From the NCBI GenBank assembly GCA_023396415.1, contig JAEWWJ010000053.1, positions 1 to 64,000 on the forward strand: DNA of 64,000 bases, in the 5' to 3' direction. The stretch comes from Bacteroidota bacterium. Lineage in GTDB: Bacteria; Bacteroidota; Bacteroidia; Bacteroidales; F082. A model generated the notes under the pieces. It made no database searches, was not told the origin of the DNA, and worked only from the letters and a program-made list of their open reading frames with translations. Shown piece by piece: positions 1 to 8,379 of this stretch; the stretch's first letter is position 1, and each line of letters opens with the position of its first letter. Position numbers and translations under genes: made by a program.

Positions 1-193
1 TAATACCTATCCTGTATTACTACGTCTATAATTTTTCATCTAAGAGCATTGCTTGATATAAACGACAGAAAAGCGGAACACAATAAAGCTATTGTGATGG
101 TAACAAATCTTTGGTTGCTTGTTTAATCTGATTTCGTTAAGCTGAATGCAGAGGGAGCAATTGAGAAACGGTTCTTATTGAAACTGCAAATGA

Positions 194-1150
194 TTAACTC
201 TCGCTCGAAACGAGATAGATAGTGTATCCGACGTAAGTCATCAATAGAAGTGCCGCTTCCCAACGGTCTAACTTTTTCTTTTTACCTAAAAACATGGCCA
301 TAAATAAAAAAACAGTACCGACAGCAAGCAAGTACAGGTCGCGGTTGAAAACAATGCTATAATCTAAAGGCTTGATAATGCCACTGATACCAAGGATAAA
401 GAAAATGTTGAAAATATTGGAACCGATGATGTTTCCAATGGCGATATCGTTGTTTTTCTTTAGCGCAGCAACTATGGATGTAGCCAGCTCGGGTAGCGAA
501 GTTCCTGCAGCAACAATGGTTAAACCGATAATGGTTTCGCTTACGCCCATAAGAGAGGCAATTTCAACGGCGTTGGTGACGACCAACCTTCCGCCAAGCA
601 CCAACATACTCAGTCCAACAACAGTCAACCCCCACATTTTTAACAAGCTATAGTTTAGTAGTGGCGTGCTTTCCTGGCTGTTATCGTGTCGCAATTGCTT
701 GTAAACATAATACAGGAAGGCAGCAAACATGATGAGAAGAACTATCCCATCCCATCGGGAAAGGCTTTGGTGATCTGACAGGAGAAAATCGTTGGCTAAG
801 AAAAACAACAAAAGTGCAGCAAATAAAGAAAGTGGAATTTCTTTCCAAACAGTACTCGACTGCACCACCAACGGACTGATGATTCCGGCGATACCCAAAA
901 TCACAAAAAGATTGAAATTGTTGCTTCCAATAATATTCCCAAAAACAATGTCTTTGTGATTTTGTGCCGCCGCAATCACATTGACTACCAATTCGGGTGC
1001 TGAAGTGCCAAAAGCCACAACTGTAAGCCCGATGGCCAAATTGGAAACATGGTATTTTCGTGCCAAAGCTGATGCCCCGTCAACCAACCAGTCGGCACCT
1101 TTGATAAGAATGACAAAACCTAAAACTAAAAGTGAGGTCAAAATCAACAT
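194..1150 (-). CDS. calcium/sodium antiporter (YrbG/CaCA family)
   Basis: Inner-membrane cation exchanger that couples Na+ (or H+) entry to Ca2+ efflux. The protein is about 318 residues with two homologous halves of hydrophobic helices. Each half carries the CaCA alpha-repeat: GTSAPELVVN in the first and GTSLPELATS in the second, each followed by a GN-I-IGSN motif (GNIIGSNNFN, GNIIGSNIFN). These acidic and polar repeats form the ion site in the family. The frame is open to a Met at 1222, but I chose the Met at 1150 because it begins directly with the first membrane helix and because a -7 promoter box lies at 1195-1202, downstream of the farther Met. The next gene upstream is another cation antiporter on the same strand, so both probably serve ion homeostasis. 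Family assignment is firm; the exact ion is inferred. Confidence 0.93.
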   Translation of the reverse strand: MLILTSLLVLGFVILIKGADWLVDGASALARKYHVSNLAIGLTVVAFGTSAPELVVNVIAAAQNHKDIVFGNIIGSNNFNLFVILGIAGIISPLVVQSSTVWKEIPLSLFAALLLFFLANDFLLSDHQSLSRWDGIVLLIMFAAFLYYVYKQLRHDNSQESTPLLNYSLLKMWGLTVVGLSMLVLGGRLVVTNAVEIASLMGVSETIIGLTIVAAGTSLPELATSIVAALKKNNDIAIGNIIGSNIFNIFFILGISGIIKPLDYSIVFNRDLYLLAVGTVFLFMAMFLGKKKKLDRWEAALLLMTYVGYTIYLVSSES

Positions 1151-1194
1151 AAATACAGCAATTAAATGTTTAGAAAATAGTTTAAAAATGGAAG

Positions 1195-1202
1195 CAAAAG
1201 TA
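1195..1202 (-). promoter_or_regulatory. -7 promoter element for the Na+/Ca2+ antiporter
   Basis: Read on the minus strand this is TACTTTTG, an exact match to the Bacteroidota -7 consensus TAnnTTTG. It lies about 45 bases upstream of the chosen start at 1150. No clear -33 box was identified. Confidence 0.45.
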
Positions 1203-1234
1203 GTGTTTTTACATACTGACAAGAGCGGCTCATT

Positions 1235-3373
1235 TTACTCTGTCTTTTTGAAAAATCCACCTACTCCTTTTCCCCAACGGTTGAGTGTTTCAACACCACG
1301 AAGTAGGGGTTCGGCATCAATGTCCTTGTAACGATCGTTCTCATAAATGACTTGATGCTGCTGAGGAAACAAAATGATTCGGCTGTAATGTTCAAATTGT
1401 TTTTCAATTCGTGCAGGCAAGTGTTCGAGGGTGCTAATGTAAGAAACCGAGCCTTTGCGTGCCGAAATCAGCACCAAGATGTCATCTTTGGTAATGTTGT
1501 TTGATAGTGCCAAAATGTTTTCCCAAGCCAAAAACTCCACAAAAAACACCTTTCTTGTTCCTACTTTTAATGATTTGATCTGCTCAATGGCTTTTTTGGT
1601 TTCTAAGGAGCAATAAAACCCAATGCTGATGCCCAACTCGGCAGCAAGCTGAAATATCTTTGTTACCCACACAATAAAACCTTGCTCCAGCTCGGCCAAA
1701 GGTGGAATGGCCACAATGATGCGCTTATGACTGACCAAGGGCTGGGCAAACGAACAAATAAAAACTGTTTTTTCAATATTGTACACCACGCTGTCCACCT
1801 TGTTGCCGATCACTTTTTCGATCAATCCAGCCGTTTGTGGCCAGCCCAAAAGCAAAATAGTAGCCAACGATTCTTTGGAAGTTCTTATGATGCCGGCAGT
1901 TGCGTTATGGTCAATGGTGGCCACCACTTCAACTTTTGATTCGGCAGCAGAAAGGTGAGATGCAAAACCCTGAAGTTGTTCGCGCGCCTTTTTGAGGTTC
2001 ACCTCGGCCTCTTTATCATTGGGCACTACCGAAAAAATGGTGATAGGCTGTTCATTTTGTTTGTTTCTGATATAAATACCAAAATCGAGCAATTTTTCCA
2101 TATTGGCCAAATTGGCAATAGGCATCAGAATTTTTTCAGGCGGCTCTTTGGTATCAGACGCCTCAGTTGTATCGGTTTCCGCTTCTAAAAGGATACGTTT
2201 GGCAGCCTTTTCTGTTACCAATGAGGCGATGATACAGCTAAAAAGAATTAAAATGATGGTTCCGTTGAGAATGTTTTCATCTAAAATGCCATTTTGAAAA
2301 CCAACCAATATCACCGCGATGGTAGCTGCGGCATGTGAGCTGCTCAATCCGAAAATAAGCTGTTGCTGCGCCCTACTGTATCCAAAAGTCAAACGTGTTG
2401 CCCAAGCTGCCAGCCATTTTCCGGCCAACGCCACTGTGGTTAGCACCGCAGCAATAATCAATGCTTGAGGCCCTTTCAAAATAACACTCAAGTCCACAAG
2501 CATTCCAACACTGATCAAAAAAAACGGGATAAAAAGCGATGATCCAATAAACTCGATGCGGTTCATCAAAACAGAAGCATGAGGAATGAAACGGTTCAAC
2601 ACCAATCCCGAAACAAAAGCTCCAATAATTGGCTCAACGCCGGCTATTTCTGCCAAAAAAGCCGCAAAAAATACCACCGCAAGCACATAAATATAATGTG
2701 AGTACTTTTCGCTTTCCATCTTTTTAAAAAACCAAGCGGTAAGCTTAGGCACAAGCCAAAACATAATCAACGAAAAAATCGCGGATGAAATTAAAAGCTG
2801 AATCCAAAAACCCGGGGCAATGCTCCCTTTTTCAGCACTCATAATCACAGCCAGCATCAGCAATACCGCCGTATCTGTCAATATGGTGCCTCCAACTGTT
2901 ATCGCAACAGCTTGATTTTTAGACACTCCCATGCGGCTTACAATAGGGTAGGCCACCAGGGTGTGGGTGCTAAACATACCCGCAATCAATAAACTGGCGT
3001 AGAAATCGTATCCTAATAGATTGTAACTTACCGGAAAGCCAATGGCGAGCGGTAGCACAAAAGTGTAAAAACCAAACACCAAACTGCGGTTGCGGTGCAG
3101 TCCAAATTCATTCAAATCGAGTTCCAAACCGGCAATAAACATGATGTACAACAACCCGATGGTAGAAAAAAGATTAATTGCCGCGTTGTTTTCGAGTATG
3201 TTAAGTCCGTAAGGCCCAATCACTACGCCCGAAAGGATCAAGCCCACGATGCCCGGCACACGCAGCATCCGCAAAAAAATGGGCGACAAAAGAATGATGA
3301 ATAAAATAACCGAAAACACCAGCACGGGGTTTTGTAAGGGCAACTGAAATTCATGCACCAAGGTCTCGAACAT
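1235..3373 (-). CDS. cation:proton antiporter (CPA2/Kef type) with C-terminal Usp-like domains
   Basis: About 712 residues. The first ~390 are a Na+/H+ exchanger-type membrane domain with about a dozen helices, including the GLILSGVVIGPYGL segment common in CPA2 carriers and a GLVLNRFIPH segment. Residues after about 400 are soluble and look like two universal-stress-protein-like domains: one begins near KILMPIANL, the other near KRIIVAIPP. Such tails are known in bacterial CPA2 proteins and may bind nucleotides to gate transport. The open frame extends to a Met at 3502, but that leader looks like untranslated sequence, and the Met at 3373 (MFETLVHEF) has a promoter box about 20 bases upstream. 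Role: monovalent cation/H+ exchange across the inner membrane; the ion (K+ or Na+) cannot be told. Confidence 0.92.
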   Translation of the reverse strand: MFETLVHEFQLPLQNPVLVFSVILFIILLSPIFLRMLRVPGIVGLILSGVVIGPYGLNILENNAAINLFSTIGLLYIMFIAGLELDLNEFGLHRNRSLVFGFYTFVLPLAIGFPVSYNLLGYDFYASLLIAGMFSTHTLVAYPIVSRMGVSKNQAVAITVGGTILTDTAVLLMLAVIMSAEKGSIAPGFWIQLLISSAIFSLIMFWLVPKLTAWFFKKMESEKYSHYIYVLAVVFFAAFLAEIAGVEPIIGAFVSGLVLNRFIPHASVLMNRIEFIGSSLFIPFFLISVGMLVDLSVILKGPQALIIAAVLTTVALAGKWLAAWATRLTFGYSRAQQQLIFGLSSSHAAATIAVILVGFQNGILDENILNGTIILILFSCIIASLVTEKAAKRILLEAETDTTEASDTKEPPEKILMPIANLANMEKLLDFGIYIRNKQNEQPITIFSVVPNDKEAEVNLKKAREQLQGFASHLSAAESKVEVVATIDHNATAGIIRTSKESLATILLLGWPQTAGLIEKVIGNKVDSVVYNIEKTVFICSFAQPLVSHKRIIVAIPPLAELEQGFIVWVTKIFQLAAELGISIGFYCSLETKKAIEQIKSLKVGTRKVFFVEFLAWENILALSNNITKDDILVLISARKGSVSYISTLEHLPARIEKQFEHYSRIILFPQQHQVIYENDRYKDIDAEPLLRGVETLNRWGKGVGGFFKKTE

Positions 3374-3391
3374 GAGGGTTGAATTTTGGGG

Positions 3392-3399
3392 CAAAATTA
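3392..3399 (-). promoter_or_regulatory. -7 promoter element for the cation:proton antiporter
   Basis: The minus strand reads TAATTTTG, matching TAnnTTTG, about 19 bases from the chosen start codon at 3373. The close spacing supports that start over the farther Met at 3502. Confidence 0.45.
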
Positions 3400-3591
3400 G
3401 CACACAAATCAATACAACCGTGGGATTAAAAAAGTAGCTGCTCCTGAGAGAAACGTTGTAAAACAACGGTCGGTTTTTGAGAAAATGAGTATCAACCCAC
3501 ACTGCTTATTGTTTTGACTTGATGACAGTAACCGAGTGGAATTATCACAATGTGGTGCAAAACCTGAAATTTTATTTCGACAGAAAAGCAA

Positions 3592-3623
3592 AAACGCTTA
3601 CAATCATCCGATTGTAAGCGTTT
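3592..3623 (-). terminator. rho-independent terminator of the tRNA-Leu gene
   Basis: A perfect 14-bp inverted repeat (AAACGCTTACAATC with its complement) has a 4-base loop. On the minus strand it is followed by a T-rich run. It sits 13 bases beyond the 3' end of tRNA-Leu. Confidence 0.8.
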
Positions 3624-3636
3624 AGCTTTTTAGAAG

Positions 3637-3720
3637 TACCCGGAGCCGGGATCGAACCGGCACGAGTGTAACCTCACTGGTTTTTGAGACCAGCGCGTCT
3701 ACCAATTCCGCCATCCGGGC
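3637..3720 (-). tRNA. tRNA-Leu (anticodon CAA)
   Basis: On the minus strand the sequence folds as a class II tRNA of 84 bases. The acceptor stem GCCCGGA pairs with TCCGGGT (G-U closing pair). The D-arm is GGCGGAATTGGTAGACGC, and the anticodon stem CTGGT/ACCAG holds loop CTCAAAA, giving anticodon CAA. A long variable arm follows (TGAGG...), typical of leucine tRNA, then a T-arm with GGTTCGATCC. CCA is not encoded. It decodes UUG. A strong hairpin terminator follows immediately. Confidence 0.96.
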
Positions 3721-3903
3721 CTCTACTGCAAGAAAAAATCCTACAGGGCTGCAAAAATAATATTTTTTACTGATTTCAAAGCCTTTCCGATAAAAAAAGT
3801 TCAAAGCCGTTTTTGATTGTTTTTAGGTTTTCGAGGCAAAAAAAACACTAACTTGCAGCTGTTTTGTCGGGACCGGTTATCGAATGTTAACACCCTCAAT
3901 ATC

Positions 3904-4131
3904 ATGGATAAGAACAGCAACGAAAAGCTAGCTACCACATCAAAAGTCAGTATTCGCATCGTGCCAAACGGCCCGGCGCTGGTTCAGGGTGGGGTAGAAA
4001 TTGTTGACCAATTGGGGAACAGAGAGGAAAAGACAAGCATGTTTGCGCTGTGTCGCTGTGGAGCATCGCACCGTAAACCCTATTGCGATGGAACGCACAA
4101 TTACAATGGTTTTTCTGACGAAGTAAAATAA
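3904..4131 (+). CDS. CDGSH iron-sulfur domain protein
   Basis: Small protein of 75 residues starting MDKNSNEKL. The C-terminal half holds the 2Fe-2S CDGSH signature: CRCGASHRKPYCDGTH, i.e. C-x-C-x2-S-x3-P-x-C-D-G-T-H, with three Cys and one His as cluster ligands. The N-terminal half (VSIRIVPNGPALVQGG) is the short beta segment common to bacterial single-CDGSH proteins. The frame could start at 3817, but the upstream part looks non-coding. The gene ends 6 bases before the CoA-transferase alpha gene, so the two are probably co-transcribed. A redox or cluster-transfer role is known for the family; a link to the CoA-transferase is inference from position only. Confidence 0.9.
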   Translation: MDKNSNEKLATTSKVSIRIVPNGPALVQGGVEIVDQLGNREEKTSMFALCRCGASHRKPYCDGTHNYNGFSDEVK

Positions 4132-4137
4132 ATTACA

Positions 4138-4836
4138 ATGAACAAAGTAGTAAAAAACGCTACCGAAGCCATCGCCGGCATCAAAGATGATATGACGCTG
4201 ATGCTGGGTGGTTTTGGATTATCGGGTATCCCCGAAAACAGCATCGCCGCTTTGGTGGCCAGTGGTGTAAAAGGATTGACCTGTATTTCTAACAACGCCG
4301 GAGTTGATGATTTCGGCTTAGGCTTGCTGTTGAAAAAACGGCAGATTAAAAAAATGATTTCGTCCTACGTGGGCGAAAACGTTGAGTTTGAACGCCAAAT
4401 GCTGTCGGGCGAACTTGAGGTAGAACTCAATCCGCAAGGTACACTGGCCGAACGATGCAGGGCAGGAGGAGCAGGCATTCCTGCTTTTTATGTTCCTGCC
4501 GGAGTAGGAACAGAGGTAGCCATCGGTAAGGAAACCAGGGAATTCGACGGAAAACCGTATTTGCTGGAACAGGCCCTTGTAGCCGATTTTGCTATCGTGA
4601 AAGCCTGGAAAGGCGACACCCACGGCAACCTCATTTATCGCCACACGGCCAACAACTTCAACCAAGCTATGGCTACGGCAGGAAAAATCACGATCGCTGA
4701 GGTAGAAGAGTTGGTGCCGGCCGGAACTTTAGACCCCAACCACATCCATACCCCGGGGATTTTCGTGAAACGTATTTTCCAGGCCGAAAACCTTGAAAAA
4801 CGTATTGAATTTGTAACCACCCGTCCAAAACCTTAA
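4138..4836 (+). CDS. scoA: 3-oxoacid CoA-transferase subunit A
   Basis: Alpha subunit (232 residues, normal family length) of a family I CoA-transferase, which moves CoA between succinyl-CoA (or acetyl-CoA) and acetoacetate in the cytoplasm. The N-terminal glycine-rich GGFGLSGIPEN segment and the NPQGTLAERCRAGGAGIPAF stretch are diagnostic for ScoA/AtoD-type alpha subunits. The beta subunit follows after 11 bases. Together they would activate or release acetoacetate, linking to ketone-body, butyrate or amino acid carbon flow. A butyrate kinase gene lies 10 kb away, so short-chain acyl metabolism is a plausible theme. Whether the CoA donor is succinyl-CoA or acetyl-CoA is not certain; the resemblance is closer to SCOT. 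Confidence 0.93.
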   Translation: MNKVVKNATEAIAGIKDDMTLMLGGFGLSGIPENSIAALVASGVKGLTCISNNAGVDDFGLGLLLKKRQIKKMISSYVGENVEFERQMLSGELEVELNPQGTLAERCRAGGAGIPAFYVPAGVGTEVAIGKETREFDGKPYLLEQALVADFAIVKAWKGDTHGNLIYRHTANNFNQAMATAGKITIAEVEELVPAGTLDPNHIHTPGIFVKRIFQAENLEKRIEFVTTRPKP

Positions 4837-4847
4837 CACTCCCAACA

Positions 4848-5504
4848 ATGGCTCTCGATAAAAACGGAATTGCGAAACGTATCGCACAAGAACTTAACGA
4901 TGGATTTTATGTCAATCTCGGTATTGGCATCCCCACACTGGTGGCCAATTATATCCCCGATGGCATGGAGGTGATCCTGCAATCGGAAAACGGACTTCTC
5001 GGCATCGGACCTTTTCCTTATGAAGGAGAAGAAGACGCCGACCTTATCAACGCCGGAAAACAGACGATCACTTACACTACCGGAGCGGTTTTTTTCGACT
5101 CTAGTACCAGCTTTGCCATGATCAGGGGCGGCCATGTGGATTTAACCGTTTTAGGCGCTTTTGAGGTGTCGGAAAAAGGCGACCTCTCCAGCTGGAAAAT
5201 TCCCGGAAAAATGGTAAAAGGCATGGGCGGTGCCATGGATTTGGTGGCTTCGGCCAAAAACATTATTGTGGCCATGACACATACCGATCCCAAAGGAAAT
5301 TCAAAATTGAAGACCGGATGCGATCTTCCTTTAACAGGTATTGGCTGCGTGAAACGCATCGTTACCGACTTGGCGGTTGTTGACGTTACCGAGCACGGCT
5401 TCAAACTCATTGAACGCGCCCCGGGCGAAAGTGTTGAAAGCATTGTTGCCAAAACAGCAGCACCATTGATCGTAGAAGGAGAAATTCCGGAAATGAAACT
5501 TTAA
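4848..5504 (+). CDS. scoB: 3-oxoacid CoA-transferase subunit B
   Basis: Beta subunit, 218 residues. It contains the catalytic SENGLLG motif with the active-site glutamate near residue 47, which forms the gamma-glutamyl-CoA thioester in this family. Other family marks are GIGIPTLVANYIPDG near the N-terminus and KMVKGMGGAMDLVASAK in the middle. It pairs with the subunit A gene 11 bases upstream. A strong hairpin terminator begins 21 bases after the stop, so the operon (CDGSH, scoA, scoB) ends here. Family assignment is secure; physiological direction is not. Confidence 0.94.
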   Translation: MALDKNGIAKRIAQELNDGFYVNLGIGIPTLVANYIPDGMEVILQSENGLLGIGPFPYEGEEDADLINAGKQTITYTTGAVFFDSSTSFAMIRGGHVDLTVLGAFEVSEKGDLSSWKIPGKMVKGMGGAMDLVASAKNIIVAMTHTDPKGNSKLKTGCDLPLTGIGCVKRIVTDLAVVDVTEHGFKLIERAPGESVESIVAKTAAPLIVEGEIPEMKL

Positions 5505-5524
5505 TACACTTTAAAAAAGTATTT

Positions 5525-5563
5525 AAAGCAGGGCAAGTCGTTTGGGATTTGTCCTGCTTTTTT
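5525..5563 (+). terminator. rho-independent terminator after scoB
   Basis: A 12-bp stem (AAAGCAGGGCAA with TTGTCCTGCTTT, one G-T pair) with a 12-base loop runs into a T tract at 5558-5563. It lies just past the scoB stop. Confidence 0.85.
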
Positions 5564-5722
5564 GGCAAACATCCTCGCCGAAAAGCCGTCGCTGTGCATC
5601 AAGCAAAATGCAAAAACACGCAAATTCTGGAGAACAAAAACACAATATTTTTTCAGCACCTTGGTGCGTTTCAGGAAGAGATGCAGTCCTCACTCGCTCA
5701 GGCTTGAAACAACTAATTGCCG

Positions 5723-5730
5723 TATCTTTG
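5723..5730 (+). promoter_or_regulatory. -7 promoter element for the FMN-binding/nitroreductase operon
   Basis: TATCTTTG matches TAnnTTTG exactly. It would start transcription near 5737, leaving a leader of about 80 bases that contains the inverted repeat at 5771-5788. The rest of the 313-base gap between scoB and 5818 holds the scoB terminator and nothing else I can support. Confidence 0.5.
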
Positions 5731-5770
5731 GGCCTGATTGAGAGAGAAAAAAGACGTTTCTTTAATCAAA

Positions 5771-5788
5771 AAGTCGCTGGAGCGACTT
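5771..5788 (+). promoter_or_regulatory. perfect inverted repeat in the operon leader
   Basis: AAGTCGCT-GG-AGCGACTT is an 8-bp perfect dyad with a 2-base centre, 29 bases before the start codon at 5818. It has no T run and so is not a typical terminator. It could be an operator or an RNA hairpin near the ribosome site. Function is unknown. Confidence 0.4.
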
Positions 5789-5817
5789 GCATTTACGAAT
5801 ATCGGACAAAGAGTTGA

Positions 5818-6972
5818 ATGAATAAAAAGCAAATCGGCGCAACAGCATATCAATACACTTTAATAGCTCTTCTTTTGGCAGCTATAGCGATCAGCGGAGG
5901 TAGAGATTTTTTGTTTCAAAAAGAGGAGGTAGAAGTTGATGTAACCATCGAAAACATTCAGGAAATTTATCCCACAGCAACCACTTTTACTAAAAACCGA
6001 CTTGGTGCTTTTGATGTTTTTGGCAGCAATAGCGATAAAATTGGATCAGTCTTGCTCTCCTCCAATTATTCCCAACAATTTGGCTACAGTGGATGCGTTC
6101 CACTGTTGATAGGCATTGATGATGAGTTAACGATTACAAAAATATTTATATTGCCGAACAACGAAACCACCGACTATATCGAGCCCGTTTACGATGAAAT
6201 GTTTATCGGCAAGTGGAAGGGAATCACTTTATTAGATGCTATTCAACTTCAGGTTGATGTCGTTTCTGGTGCAACGCACACCAGTAAAGCTGTGATAGCC
6301 GGCGTTAAACACACAGCCTCTTCGGTGATGATGTCTGAGGCTTCTGTTATTACCGAAGCAAACCTTTGGACAACGATCAAAGACATCCTCTTTTTGGTTT
6401 TAATGGTGTTGTCGTTGGTGATGGTTTTCAAAAAAGGAATAGCGAAATATCGTCCTATTTACTTGTTTATGGTGCTGGTTATCAGTGGTATAATTCTCAA
6501 TAATGCGATTTCGGTTCAGTTGCTCAAAGGGTGGCTGCTGCAAGGCTTCACCTGGCGAGCCAATTGGCAAAGCAGTGTAGTTTTTATCTTAGCGGTGGCC
6601 ATTTCGTTTATCGGCAAGCGAAAGTTTTATTGCAACTACCTCTGTCCGATGGGCGCATTGCAAGAGCTAACGAACCATTTTACGCCTTTTAAAAAGCGAA
6701 AGCTGCCTACGCGCCTGAAGGGTATAACAGCAAGTGAAATTTATCTGACGCTTATCGCCGGTGCCTTGGTGCTAGGTTTTTCACCTGAACTATCTTATCT
6801 TGAACCATTTATGTTCTTTTCGTTTCGCATCGTGGGCCTCGGACTTATCTTCTTCGGTTTATTTGTTATTGTGTTTTCCCTGTTTTTCAGCAAACCATGG
6901 TGTTCGGTTTGTCCAACGGGTTGTTTAATAGACACTATTTCGTACCAAAAAGCAAAAAACATCGAATCGTAG
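5818..6972 (+). CDS. membrane FMN-binding / 4Fe-4S polyferredoxin-like protein
   Basis: 384 residues, NosR/RnfG-like. After one N-terminal helix (about 12-28) comes an extracytoplasmic FMN-binding domain. It carries the flavinylation motif D147-V-V-S-G-A-T153, whose final Thr would receive covalent FMN from an ApbE-type transferase (none seen here). Five more membrane helices follow (about 188-204, 214-232, 251-266, 308-322, 335-357). Between and after them are two Cys clusters: CNYLCPMG (C272, C276) and CSVCPTGC (C362, C365, C369), as in NapH/NosR polyferredoxin modules. The expected role is moving electrons across the membrane to an outside flavin. The next gene, 11 bases downstream, encodes an anchored flavin enzyme that could be the acceptor. 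Family architecture is seen; the electron route is inferred. Confidence 0.85.
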   Translation: MNKKQIGATAYQYTLIALLLAAIAISGGRDFLFQKEEVEVDVTIENIQEIYPTATTFTKNRLGAFDVFGSNSDKIGSVLLSSNYSQQFGYSGCVPLLIGIDDELTITKIFILPNNETTDYIEPVYDEMFIGKWKGITLLDAIQLQVDVVSGATHTSKAVIAGVKHTASSVMMSEASVITEANLWTTIKDILFLVLMVLSLVMVFKKGIAKYRPIYLFMVLVISGIILNNAISVQLLKGWLLQGFTWRANWQSSVVFILAVAISFIGKRKFYCNYLCPMGALQELTNHFTPFKKRKLPTRLKGITASEIYLTLIAGALVLGFSPELSYLEPFMFFSFRIVGLGLIFFGLFVIVFSLFFSKPWCSVCPTGCLIDTISYQKAKNIES

Positions 6973-6983
6973 GAATTAAAATT

Positions 6984-8261
6984 ATGCAAAAAAGTAAATT
7001 TTTAAACCTTGTTTTAGCCTCCGTCATTTTGGTGATGGCATTTCTTTTGTATTCAAAAAAAGACGGTTCTAACCAATCAAATGCTTTAATATCAATCTTA
7101 TCAGAAGATAAGCGGGCGACCGACTCATCTGATACAACAGCTCCATTTATGAAAATATCTTTGGGCGTAAAAGCCGAGTTGTATCCCAAACCTGCGTTGG
7201 TGATTGGCTCCTATGATCAAGCGGGTAAACCAAATATGATGACAGCCGCATGGATTGGAATTTGTAATTCCAACCCTTTAAGTATTGCGGTATCCATGCG
7301 TCCGGCTACCTATTCTTATGGCAATGTTACTGACATGAAAGCCTTCACTGTCAATATTCCGTCTTCCGAATTGGCTAAGTATGTGGATTATGCCGGTCGT
7401 TTTTCGGGAAAAGATGTTGATAAGTTTAAAGAAACAGGCCTCACACCCGTGAAAGGGGAGTTTGTAAATGCGCCTTACATCAAAGAATTTCCTATTGTTA
7501 TTGAATGTGAGGTAACGGCCATGCATGATCTTGGCTCGCACCGTCAATTTATCGGAAAAGTGTTGGATGTTAAAGCCGATGTAGCCATCCTAAATGCAAA
7601 AGGGAATGTGGATGTGAGGTTACTGAATCCGCTGATCTACGCAGGTGGAAATTATTATGAAACCGGACGTTTCATCGCTAAGGTGGGAGAGTCGCTGAAT
7701 AAAATTGATGGTCAGCCATTTGTTCCAAATGATAATCAAAGGCATGAGAATGAAACATTGGAAGTGATCCATAACCGGAAAAGTGTACGTCATTTTACGG
7801 ATCAGCCGGTTTCAAAAGAGCAGGTAAATAAGTTGTTAGGTGCAGGTATGGCAGCTCCAACGGCAGTCAATAGACAACCTTGGGTTTTTTATGTGGTTAC
7901 GCATCGCCAAACATTAGACACGCTCAGCCAACAACTGCCTTATGCTAAAATGTTGGCGCAGGCACAACTTGCTATTGTGGTATGCGGCGATATGGAAAAA
8001 GCTGGTAATCTGCAAGATAAAGGATATTGGGTTCAGGATTGTGCGGCAGCTACCGAAAACATCCTTCTTGCAGCAGAAAGCATGGGCTTGGGGGCGGTGT
8101 GGACGGCTTCGTACCCATACGACGACAGAACAAAAGTGGTCATTAAAGCACTCAACCTGCCAACACACCATGTGCCTTTGAATGTAATTCCTATTGGTTA
8201 TCCTACCGGTGAAGATGTGCCCAAAAACAAATGGAATCCCGAGAATATTATTTGGCAATAA
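6984..8261 (+). CDS. membrane-anchored flavin reductase-like / nitroreductase fusion
   Basis: 425 residues starting at MQKSKFLN. The frame is open further upstream to 6897, inside the preceding gene, but the chosen Met has an AGGAAT stretch upstream. Residues about 5-22 form one hydrophobic helix with no lipobox, so the bulk is probably periplasmic but tethered. Residues about 50-240 resemble the flavoredoxin/flavin reductase-like FMN-binding fold (KPALVIGSYD, GKPNMMTAAW). Residues about 260-425 are a nitroreductase domain (RKSVRHFTDQPVSKEQV, APTAVNRQPW). Two flavin domains fused and exported is unusual, because the classical enzymes use cytoplasmic NAD(P)H. Its neighbour is a membrane FMN/4Fe-4S protein, which suggests electrons arrive through the membrane instead. 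Substrate unknown. Confidence 0.83.
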   Translation: MQKSKFLNLVLASVILVMAFLLYSKKDGSNQSNALISILSEDKRATDSSDTTAPFMKISLGVKAELYPKPALVIGSYDQAGKPNMMTAAWIGICNSNPLSIAVSMRPATYSYGNVTDMKAFTVNIPSSELAKYVDYAGRFSGKDVDKFKETGLTPVKGEFVNAPYIKEFPIVIECEVTAMHDLGSHRQFIGKVLDVKADVAILNAKGNVDVRLLNPLIYAGGNYYETGRFIAKVGESLNKIDGQPFVPNDNQRHENETLEVIHNRKSVRHFTDQPVSKEQVNKLLGAGMAAPTAVNRQPWVFYVVTHRQTLDTLSQQLPYAKMLAQAQLAIVVCGDMEKAGNLQDKGYWVQDCAAATENILLAAESMGLGAVWTASYPYDDRTKVVIKALNLPTHHVPLNVIPIGYPTGEDVPKNKWNPENIIWQ

Positions 8262-8311
8262 GAAACCCATTGGTAGATTGGTTCTCGTAATTGTACACAT
8301 TTTAAACTAAA

Positions 8312-8343
8312 AAGCGATCAAAGGCCGGCCTTTGATCGCTTTT
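8312..8343. terminator. bidirectional terminator between convergent genes
   Basis: A perfect 32-base palindrome (16-bp arms, AAAGCGATCAAAGGCC and its complement) with A and T runs at its ends lies between the stops of the nitroreductase fusion and the OsmC gene. It can serve both strands. Confidence 0.85.
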
Positions 8344-8379
8344 ATATTGGTTAAATTTTGTCAATTAAACCTGTGAAGC

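Noticed and set aside
1151..1222. N-terminal extension of the Na+/Ca2+ antiporter
   Set aside because: A -7 promoter box lies inside it and the chosen Met begins right at the first membrane helix.
3622..3804. 60-residue open frame on the minus strand containing MAELVDALVSKTSEVTLVP
   Set aside because: It is the translation of the tRNA-Leu gene, a well-known false ORF.
5542..5817. 91-residue open frame after the scoB terminator
   Set aside because: It starts within the terminator hairpin, has no family features, and runs over the promoter and leader hairpin of the next operon.
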